Origin: Epiperipatus broadwayi
Lineage: Eukaryota; Onychophora; Udeonychophora; Euonychophora; Peripatidae
NCBI GenBank assembly: GCA_028023455.1
Contig: JAQFVV010007251.1
Coordinates: forward strand, 1-64,000
DNA length: 64,000 bases
Direction of reading: 5' to 3'
Made by a program: the position numbers and the translations under genes. Each line of letters begins with the position of its first letter. The first letter of the stretch is position 1. This document shows positions 56,151 to 64,000 of the stretch, one piece after another. The notes beneath the pieces are model-generated. The model saw only the letters and a program-made list of their open reading frames with translations, did no database searches and was not told where the DNA came from.

Positions 56151-57098
56151 AGGCTCCATGTATAAGAGTGCCTGGTATTTCAAGTCTTACTTATTAAAAA
56201 AAGAAAATTTATCCCATTTTTTTTTGAATTGCATCCTTGGTTATGCACAATTTATCAGCACCTGCTTATCATTTTTTTAAAAAAATTCTATCTAAAGATT
56301 TCTGAGCTTCCCGTCCAATGCAAAGCACATAATTTCTAAATGTTAAAGTAGACATCAGTATTTTTTTTTAAAATTATTTATCTCATATTTATTATATAAG
56401 CAATATACCAATTTTTTAATCCATCCCATTCTCTTTTTTGCTTTTCATCCAACATTAATTGTCACTACCATATCCATGGGAAGACAATCACAGCCGTGTA
56501 GGCAAAAATGAATAATACACACACAACTTGAATATCAGCAAGTTTATTTCTGTTTGCTGAGGCGTGAATTTAACAATATAACAAGTAAATTATGTTACTG
56601 ACAATAATTTATCCTGTTTACTTTTGGGAATTGCTATGGAATATATTTAGTGTGTGAAAATATCTTATTTCACACACATCCAATAATTATACAGTTCATT
56701 AATCTCCAAATGGTTTGTTTATTCATCTAATTAAAATCTATGCGAACTTCTTTAATTGAGCATTGCCTTTTCTCTTTCTAAAATGCATTGGCAGCCATGT
56801 TTCTTCTTGACTGTGACTGACTGCTTTCAACTGTTGCACGCTAAGAATTTCTATCTTTTTATTAGCTAGGCTAATTTATATAATTTATTTTAAAAGTTCT
56901 TTTTATAATACATTTTTTTCTAAAGTAACCATTTTAGGGAAAAAAAATAACAGAACTGTTGGTTGATTGTACATGTTTAATTGAAACTTTATTTACACAT
57001 GATTTAAAATATTTGTACCGTTAGTACACTTCGCTTCACTCTAGAAAATAATCTCTCTATCTGGCAGACTTTCTCCGATTTCTCTGACTTTGTGGAGT
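56151..57098. other. no gene recognised
   Basis: A+T-rich; nothing recognisable before the next foldback element. Confidence 0.4.
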
Positions 57099-57110
57099 AG
57101 AAATATTTCT

Positions 57111-57436
57111 CAGGCAAAACTCTCCATACAGTAGTGCCACCCTGTGCCAACCAGAGTAATCAATGGATGCCAGAAGGCTTGTGCATAAAATCCTCATCTA
57201 GTGCCTACTCATCCAATATCCCCAGACTAGTTTCTGGCTTGTGGCCTGAGCCTGGAATCTGTCTGGGGATATTGGATGAGTAGGCACTAAATGGGGATTT
57301 TATGCACAAGACTTTTGGCATCCATTGATTACTTTGGTTGGCACAGGGTGGCACTACTGTATGGAGTGTTTTGCCTGTTTAATAACAGTTATGTGCTAGC
57401 ATAAGAGATGGCAATCATATGATGTTTAGTGGTTTA
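57111..57436 (+). mobile_element. foldback ribozyme element, short copy
   Basis: Left arm caggcaaaactctccatac to ttctggcttgtggcc, then the right arm tctggggatattgg to the tail gatgtttagtggttta. Perfect 12-bp target duplication agaaatatttct at 57099-57110 and 57437-57448. The centre lacks the CUGANGA segment. The ends of this copy define the element: 5' CAGGC, 3' GTGGTTTA. Confidence 0.9.
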
Positions 57437-57880
57437 AGAAATATTTCTATTCTCATCAGGATCGGTCTATACATCAATTGATTTTTCAGATTTGGGTAAC
57501 TTCATCTTTACTCGAGTCAACATCTTGATCTACTAACTTCATTATGCTCATCTGCTTGATAAATGGAGTTTATCAGTCATTAATCTATGTAAATGTGAGC
57601 AAACACAAATTATAATTACTTAGTTAATGACTGCCAAATTTTTGAATGCAATAGCAAAATTGAAGGATTTAACATTTCTTTATGATATTTCATTAATAGT
57701 TGAAAAATCTGTAATAAAAAAAAAAAGATCCATATGTTAAATATATGAAGTCTTTACAAAAATAATTTTTATAAATGTAAGCTGGGGGGGGGGGGATGGG
57801 GTATAGATTCAGGATAAATTAAATGTGAAAATGAAATGAATTAGGGATGTGCACTTAATTATTTGGTTTGTTTCTAATTA

Positions 57881-57956
57881 TAAATGTGCGACTTTTTTCG
57901 CATACGTTAGTGAAGCTATAAATATGCGACTTTTCGCATACGTTAGTGAAGCTATA
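57881..57956. repeat. two-copy tandem repeat with a hairpin
   Basis: The 38-bp unit tgcgacttttcgcatacg and ttagtgaagctataaat occurs twice; gcga/tcgc forms a small stem in each. It lies next to the 3' end of PLE-C, so it may be part of that element's terminal region. Confidence 0.6.
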
Positions 57957-57983
57957 AATTATACTATAATATGTAATATGTCT

Positions 57984-58029
57984 GCTTAGCACTTTCGAGA
58001 TTTATTGTTCGAATCTCATACTCATAGCT
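57984..58029 (-). ncRNA. hammerhead-like motif, PLE-C
   Basis: Minus strand: AGCU, linker AUGAGUAU, stem II GAGAU-UCGAACAAUAA-AUCUC, GAA, stem III AGU/GCU with one U-G, A, AGC. It stands about 60 bases after the PLE-C stop. The stem II loop is longer than in PLE-A but both sides changed together. Confidence 0.5.
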
Positions 58030-58087
58030 TTGTGAATGAAGACTTGTGATTTATTGTACACATATGCAAATGAGTTTGAATTTTTAA

Positions 58088-58680
58088 TTAGTTAGTCCAT
58101 TGTTTGGAGAGAGCAAAGCATGCCTCTCTTCTATTAATGGCACTGAAATCAATTGCTATGTAAAAAGCTTCTTTGACTTTTCTTTTGGCATCACTCTTCT
58201 CCATGCAAATTATTTGCGCAGAACTGGGTTCGAATACATGGCCTGTAGCTTCTTGATGGTCCCAGAAGACTGATGTTTCCTTCATTTTTATTTTTAACCC
58301 TGTTGGATTCTGATATAAAAAATTTTGATGAGGCGTAAAGATGAGAATTCTTATAATTGGAATCAAAATAAATAATGCAGAAGCTTTTTTTTTCTCACAC
58401 ATACTATTTTTTGATAAATAATGTTTGCTCACATTTATGTAGATTAATGACTGATGAATTCCATTTATGAAACGGATGAAAATACTGATCATTATTTATT
58501 CTCTCTCGGAAAAGCAAATGCAGATGGCTTTTTAATTCTGTAAAAAGAAATTTGTGTGGAACACCACCAGAATTACATTTTGATACCATAATTCTTTGAT
58601 TGTAGATTCTTAGTTGAACATCCAAAAAAGGAATCTTGATTTAAGTCTTAGGTGGTGTTATTGGCAAGTTTGATCTTTTT
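58088..58680 (-). pseudogene. Penelope-like element remnant (PLE-C)
   Basis: The minus strand 58290-58088 encodes ETSVFWDHQEATGHVF, KRKVKEAFYIA and SAINRREACFALSKQWTN, the C-terminal part of a PLE GIY-YIG nuclease closely resembling PLE-B. The upstream part (58625-58310) shows DVQLRIYNQR-type pieces that may be decayed RT, but this is weak. The GIY and YIG motifs are not preserved. Confidence 0.65.
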
Positions 58681-59825
58681 GTGAAACTACTTTTTATATC
58701 TGGTAGAGGAATGAGTCCAAAAACAGGAAGCTATTACAAAAGAGTAGAGTTGAATGTACCAAGAATATTTCTTATGGTAATATTTGAGTATCGAGAACTG
58801 TAGTATAACTTTTTTCCAACCAGGGCACAGTATTCACCGGCAGAATGTCAGTGCTAAAGAAGCTGTCTGTGAAGTATTTGCATCACAACTCCAAGCAGTA
58901 CTGGTTAGCTTTCCAAGGAAATTATTTTCCAAGGATATTACTACTATAAATTAATTTTAATCTAACTTTAACTAAATGAAGAAAATAAATGGCACGAGGT
59001 AGGATTAAGTTTCGGTCTGGTATTGCAGAAGGTTTTATTCAGATTACAAGATGAATCTCTGTTGTTTCAATGAAAACTTAAATGTACTTTGTTCATTAGA
59101 TTAGAAATAAAATTGCAATCTTTGAAAGAGATTTCCGATCTTTTCATATTCTTATTGAAAGACTTTTGTGTTCAAAGAAAGAATGGGGGGGGGGGTAAAG
59201 CAATGTCAGTATAAATGAATTTCATGCATTGTTTTGGGAAAATCGCTGATGAATATATTATATAAAGTAAATGATTGTATAAAATTTGAATCTATTGCAA
59301 TTATTATTTAGTGTCACTTGAGTTTTTATATTGGAGAGCATTTTATCAAAGAAATTATTGGTTTTCCTACATTTAAGAATTCTTTAGAAACTTTTAAAAA
59401 GGCTATTTTTCCATATATATATATAAATGAAAGTAAATTGTCTTTTTCATAAAATTAAAAAAAAAGGTATTTTAGTTTCACCTTGTATATTCATGAACAT
59501 AATACTGGTAATAAAACATTATTCATTGATATAAAGATCTTATGAATGAAATCAAATAAAAGATCAAAAAGACAAGGCGTTTGATTAATTATTATGAGCT
59601 AGGGCCAATAACCTTATGAGAACTTCTTTTAATGTTAGAATAATTGCCCTTGAATTGTGGATAGTTATACATGTATGTATATTTATTGGTTTTGTTTGTA
59701 ACTTTTACTTGAAGTCTATTTGTTAATAGGCAAAACCATGGTCATGATGCAGAAAAATTTTGATTTTGATATTTTTATTGCTATACTATTTTTATATGTA
59801 TACATGTGAAAATTCCAATAACTTT
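58681..59825. other. no gene recognised
   Basis: A+T-rich with a G run near 59186-59195. A patch near 58800-58880 is closer to average composition but has no long frame. Confidence 0.4.
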
Positions 59826-59836
59826 GCACATTACAT

Positions 59837-60847
59837 GATCACCATCTCTTATGCTAGCACATAACTATTAATAAACAGGCAAAACTCTCCATACAGTAGT
59901 GCCACCCTGTGCCAATCAGAGTAATCAATGGATGCCAAAAGCCTTGTACATAAAATCCCGATTTAGTGCCTACTCATCCAATATCCCCAGACTAGTTTCT
60001 GGCTTGTGGCCTTCGTCAGTGAGGAGCCTTGGATCTGAGAGCACTGCACCTAAATCTTAGGATCTAATGCAACTCTCCAGCAGCCACTTTTTCTCTCTAC
60101 TTAACTACAAAACTATGAGAATGAAATTGAAGACCCAATATTTTCCATCTAAGCTCAATAGCTTATATAATCATGTGGGTCTGAACTCAGTTCAGCACCC
60201 GTACATTTTGGAGGGTTGCGGTAGATCCTAAGATCTAGGTGCAGTGCTCTCAGATCCAAGGCTCCTCACTGACAAAGGCCACAAGCCAGAAATTAGTCTG
60301 GGAATATTGGATAAGTAGGCATTAGATGGGGATTTTATGCACAAGCCTCCTGGCATCCATTGACTACTCTGGTTGGCACAGGATGGCACTACTGTATGGA
60401 GAGTTTTACCTGTTTAATAACAGTTATGTGCTAGCATAAAAGATGGTGATCATATGATGTTTAGTGGTTTTAAACCAATCCTGCCTATAAACCAATCCTG
60501 CCTAATAGGATAGCAGTGGCTATGGTTGTTAAAGAGTCATAGTCACCAAAATGTATGGGTGCTGAACTGAATTCAGACTCATATGATTATATAAGCTATT
60601 GAGCTTAGATTGAAAATGTTATTGTGTTTTCAATTTTATTCTCATAGTTTTGTAGTTAAGTAGAGAGAAAAAGTGGCTGCTGGAGGGTTGCATTAGATCC
60701 TAAGATCTACGTGCAGTACTCTCAGATCCAAGGCTCCTCACTGTCAAAGGCCACAAGCTAGAAACTAGTCTGGAGATATTGGAAGAGTAGGCACTAGATG
60801 GGGATTTTAAGCACAAACCTTCTGGCATCCATTGATTACTCTGTTTG
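59837..60847. mobile_element. compound foldback ribozyme element (nested copies)
   Basis: The left arm (59837-60210) and an outer right arm (60490-60847) pair as in the full-length copy at 29 kb. Between them lies an extra right arm with its 3' tail (about 60215-60475). An 11-bp repeat gcacattacat flanks the whole at 59826-59836 and 60848-60858. A 15-bp direct repeat aaaccaatcctgcct (60473-60510) sits at the inner junction. This looks like one element inside another or a template-switch product. Confidence 0.75.
59985..60024 (-). ncRNA. hammerhead ribozyme motif (foldback family 1)
   Basis: Minus strand: CCUCA, CUGACGA, AGGC-CACAA-GCCA, GAAAC, UAGUC, UGGGG; identical to the motif at 22509-22548. 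The two other right-arm copies in this compound have mutated cores (CUGACAA near 60269 and CUGUCAA near 60741) and are likely inactive. Confidence 0.62.
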
Positions 60848-61438
60848 GCACATTACATCAAATATTCCAATTAGCTATATAACATTAAGAATTAACCAAT
60901 TATTCGACATTATGTATGTTTCTGAGTACTTTAATTCAGCAACCCTTTTATTTATGAATACAAAACAAGATATTAGGTGATCATTTTGTAAAATAAATCA
61001 TGATGTTGTGTGAAATATTGAATTATACTATATTTTCTTAAATAATGTCAGAGACATTTATTAACATCTTACAGAAGTAACTCCTACTAAATGTAATAAA
61101 ACTATTGCAAATAATTTTTAAATCGTCTCGCTGATCAGGCCAGCTATTACATTAAATGTGAATTAATTTAAATTTTGTCTTTTGCATTACTGCAGCATAA
61201 TTGTATTTTTAAGATTAAGTCAAATTTATTTTATACTGATTATCCAATATATAGGTATGTTAAGTTTTGGTAATTAAGGTGTGGTATCATTTATTGATTA
61301 ATGTTCTTAATCAGATAATGAAAATATGTTTTGCAGATTAATTGATAATTTTTAATATTCTTCTTCTTCCTTTTCTTATGTATTGATTTCTACTTTAACA
61401 TATCATACCATTTACAATTTTCTTAAACACTTTATCAA

Positions 61439-61478
61439 AACTAACAGTTTCGACTGTCCTGCAGTCATCATCAGAGTT
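61439..61478 (-). ncRNA. hammerhead-like motif, left arm of 61-kb foldback
   Basis: Minus strand: AACU, CUGAUGAU, stem II GACUG-CAGGA-CAGUC, GAA, AC-U-GU, U, AGUU. This one has the canonical CUGAUGA plus one extra U before a perfect 5-bp stem II. Outer stem AACU/AGUU is fully paired. Confidence 0.5.
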
Positions 61479-61527
61479 CTTTACAATCCTATTTCTAAGT
61501 TGGATTTTTAGAAATAGGATTGTGAAG

Positions 61528-61567
61528 AGCTCTGATGATGACTGCAGAATAGTCGAAACTATTAGTT
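61528..61567 (+). ncRNA. hammerhead-like motif, right arm of 61-kb foldback
   Basis: AGCU, CUGAUGAU, GACUG-CAGAA-UAGUC, GAAAC, UAUU, AGUU. Pairing is kept with G-U wobbles in the outer stem and stem II. Confidence 0.45.
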
Positions 61568-61770
61568 TTGATATAAATAAATTATATTGATAAAGTGTTT
61601 AAAAAAGTTGTAAATGGTTATGTTAATTTTTAATATTATATGGTAATTTAAATGTTTGATGTAATACGGCCAGAAGATTTAATATTATTTGGAGTAGTTT
61701 TTGTATTTTAGTATCTAATTTAGCATTTTGCATATACAAATCTTATATATGTTTATTCATTATAATTTAG

Positions 61771-61927
61771 AATGCTTGCTGAAGGCCATAAAGTTTGCCC
61801 ATCTGAAGACCAATTGTCTTTACCCAGTAAAACGAATTTACCATGTCCTGTACAAGGGTGTGGAAAAATCATTTTTAGCTCGGCATCCTTGAAGATGCAT
61901 GTCATTAAAGTGCACAAAGTTTATCAG
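61771..61927 (+). CDS. ATMIN: ATMIN/ASCIZ-like C2H2 zinc-finger exon
   Basis: The acceptor is ataatttag/AATGCT and the donor CAG/GTTTGT. From the ATG at 61772 there are exactly 52 codons to the donor (phase 0). The finger is CPVQGC, 12 residues, then H-x4-H in MHVIKVHKVYQ; CPVQGCGKI...LKMHVIKVH matches human ATMIN CTVRGCGKI...LNMHLVKSH. ATMIN is a nuclear zinc-finger transcription factor that drives dynein light chain LC8 expression and takes part in DNA-damage signalling. The ATG may be the true start or internal; the exon starts one base before it. Following exons with further fingers are not visible in the remaining 2 kb. Confidence 0.72.
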
Positions 61928-63005
61928 GTTTGTTATTATTTATTTTGTTATGGCTTTTATTCATTCTGTCATTAACTCAGGTGCTCCTTTTAATTATTAT
62001 TTCACTAATATTATATATATACACAAAAGCGCATATATGTGGGGCTTTATTATACGTAGATTAATATTACTGCTTTTTTTTTTTTAATTTAGTTTTGATA
62101 AAGTAAAATTTATGATTATTATTTCATGCATGAAAATTTTATACAGTTCTCTATGCACTATTATCCCATCTTAAGGGAATGTTGCAATAAATAACTGCCT
62201 GAAAATAATTTTTAAATTTTTACTACAGTCCATTAATCTAGAGGTACAAACATATACGGGATCACATTTTAGCATGATTCTTATGTAACTACTAGAATAT
62301 ATTATGCAATTGGTTATAATATGTAGTCTGGACTGATAGATATCTGTGGTATCTTAAATTGTGGAATAATATTTATTTGCTCTCATTATTTTTTAATGTT
62401 TGCAGAGGATTCTAGCTCTCCGATACCTTATAATAAATCAGTTTCCAATCATTTGTGTATTGATGGAATAGACCATGTATTGGGCAATCTCAGCTCTTTA
62501 TGATTTTGTGCATGACATGTTTAATTCATGATTGTGCCCTGCGTAACATTTTTTTTAATATATGAATTTTCTTTAAAAATAATTTATTTTGGATTCTTTA
62601 TATTAAGTACAATGTTTGTGACATATATCTTATAGTGATATGTCCCAATTTATGATTAGCAATATGTCATGAAACTGCTCAAAAAAGATTTCCCATGCCT
62701 GGAATAATCTTATAAGGCTATTGCTTCAATAGTTCAAATATTCTTTGTAATAAAATATTCTACTATCAAAAAAATATAAGATATGATAGTTATAATATTT
62801 ATTTTTTTTAATAAATTTTGTACGTGTATTAAAAGGTAACAAATATAGAAGAGCCTGTAATTAAAATGGCTAAACATTGCTTCCTTGTTCTTTAATATTT
62901 ATAAATTATATTCATGAGTAATACATTTGATTATAACACATTTATGTTCTATTATATTATTGTATACGTTACATGATCTAATTTAATAAGCTTGTATTTA
63001 CAAAT
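61928..63005. other. putative intron of the ATMIN-like gene
   Basis: A+T-rich without any frame encoding further zinc fingers. Treated as intron by position. Confidence 0.4.
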
Positions 63006-63285
63006 GTTATACATAGAGCTCGCAAAATAAGCTCTTAACAAGCTTTATAGAATATCCCCAGACCGGTTTCTGCTACTGGCATCCTCAGTGAGGTGCTATG
63101 AAGACATATGGATGTCTGAAAATTTCAGATTTTCTACTTAATAGTTATACATTAGATAAAGTTCTGGGCTTGTCCTGGTATTTTTAATCTAATGCTTGAA
63201 TATCCTAGCACCTCACTGAGGACATCAGTTGGGGATATTCTACAAATCTTATTCAAGAACTTATTTTGCGAGCTCTATATGTAAT
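63006..63285. mobile_element. foldback element family 2, longer copy
   Basis: The left arm ttatacatagagctcgc...aagctctt pairs with the right arm aagaacttattttgcgagct...tatatgtaa, and tagcacctcactgagga occurs in both orientations. The centre is about 100 bp. The left arm has an intact hammerhead motif; the right arm has lost the GAAAC segment. Same family as 40139-40301. Confidence 0.72.
63056..63093 (-). ncRNA. hammerhead ribozyme motif (foldback family 2)
   Basis: Minus strand: CCUCA, CUGAGGA, stem II UGC-CAGUA-GCA, GAAAC, CGGUC, UGGGG. Stem I as in family 1; stem III is ACC/GGU instead of ACU/AGU; stem II is fully paired including U-A at its base. Both core segments fit the consensus CUGANGA and GAAA, with C at the cleavage site. 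Confidence 0.68.
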
Positions 63286-64000
63286 GATTATTATTATATA
63301 TTTTTGATTGAGGTTATATTTTTTAAACAAAAATATTAATAAAAATAATACATGGTATGTATGTCTGGTGTTAATATGCATCTAAATTCTTTTGTCCCAT
63401 TATTTGACAACTTAAACATATAAAGTGCATATTTGTTTTAAAAGTATGTTCAGTAATTATGATGGCATATTATGATTCTCAGAATTACAACCTGTCTATT
63501 ATAATAATTGAATTTTTGGAATAACTATGTAATAGAAAAATAGAATCGATCATTCTGATGGTGCACCTATCCTGAAAGATTAAACAGAAATTAATGTCTC
63601 TATTGCATAATATACACATAAAAGGGAAAACACTCATTAAACAGCTTGTTCCAGGGTAAAGGCCTATTCAATAGTCCCTTATAATTGAATAGTAAAAGAG
63701 AAAGTACTATTCACCAGGTTACTATATTTTTGGGTGATGAGCATTTGAATGATTTTCTATCCTCGTTTTACCTTCTAGTTAAGATTAGCTAAAAATCAAT
63801 TTAACGAATATTATTAGAGGGCTTGCAAGATTGATTGTGAGATGGCTACTTGAAAAAGAAATCCAAGCCTATTTGTAATCTGAAAAAATTTCCACTCTCA
63901 CTTGACTGAATTCAAGCTTTAAATTAGTCATGGCAGGTGAATGTACTAATCTTTATACCAGAAAACCTTAGTAATATATAATAATATGCAGTTTGACATT
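63286..64000. other. no gene recognised
   Basis: A+T-rich DNA to the window end, presumably still intron of the ATMIN-like gene. No feature supported. Confidence 0.4.

Larger units (their letters stand above)
61403..61622. mobile_element. short foldback element with hammerhead-like arms
   Basis: The arms 61403-61502 and 61509-61622 are near-perfect inverted copies around a few bases (ttggattttt), including aataggattgt, ctctgatgatgactgcag and tagttttgat. No ORF. A single diverged arm of similar design seems to lie at about 42060-42120. Confidence 0.7.

Noticed and set aside
57111-57436. Active ribozyme in this foldback copy
   Set aside because: The CUGANGA segment is missing from the centre, so only the arms of the family remain.

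Overview
This window is A+T-rich, repeat-dense invertebrate nuclear DNA. Genes are split by kilobase-scale introns, and most of the rest is Penelope-like elements (PLEs), non-LTR retrotransposons, hAT and Ty3/gypsy remnants, foldback elements and tandem arrays. There is nothing bacterial, plastid or viral in its layout. The two host genes I recognise (RPP40 and an ATMIN/ASCIZ-type exon) are metazoan. I cannot fix the phylum; an arthropod or lophotrochozoan is a reasonable guess.

Host genes. The minus strand carries what appears to be a complete RPP40 (RNase P/MRP protein subunit p40) coding sequence of eight exons between 50088 and 16192. Spliced, it gives 357 codons plus a stop, with every junction in phase. 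Six introns use GT-AG and intron 5 uses a GC donor. On the plus strand, 61771-61927 is one C2H2 zinc-finger exon resembling the first finger of ATMIN/ASCIZ; the rest of that gene lies outside what I can recognise.

Layout. 1-2.6 kb: a possible exon fragment, then a PLE arranged as a large palindrome. 3.8-14.9 kb: a repeat ending in a tRNA-like B box, several LINE fragments and a 64-bp satellite. 16.2-50.1 kb: RPP40, whose introns hold nearly every mobile-element class seen here, including an 814-bp TIR element (intron 7), a LINE split by foldback elements (intron 6), a 3.6-kb hAT with a PLE inside it and a gypsy remnant split by a small hAT element (intron 4), a higher-order tandem array (intron 2) and a second PLE (intron 1). 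51.5-61.6 kb: LINE fragments, more foldback elements and a third PLE remnant. 61.8-64 kb: the zinc-finger exon and a last foldback element.

Most interesting signal. Several dispersed families that look unrelated in sequence each carry a hammerhead-ribozyme-like motif with a tiny or loopless stem III. (1) A foldback family with canonical CUGANGA...GAAAC cores, 11-14 bp target-site duplications, a constant 3' end and variable 5' truncation. (2) A second foldback family whose stems II and III differ in a compensatory way. (3) The 3' regions of the PLEs, where an atypical 8-nt core is enclosed by stems that covary between copies. (4) A short foldback pair at 61.4-61.6 kb. In foldbacks and PLEs alike the motif lies in inverted arms and faces outward. 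This suggests, as inference, one mechanism that produces ribozyme-bearing inverted dimers.
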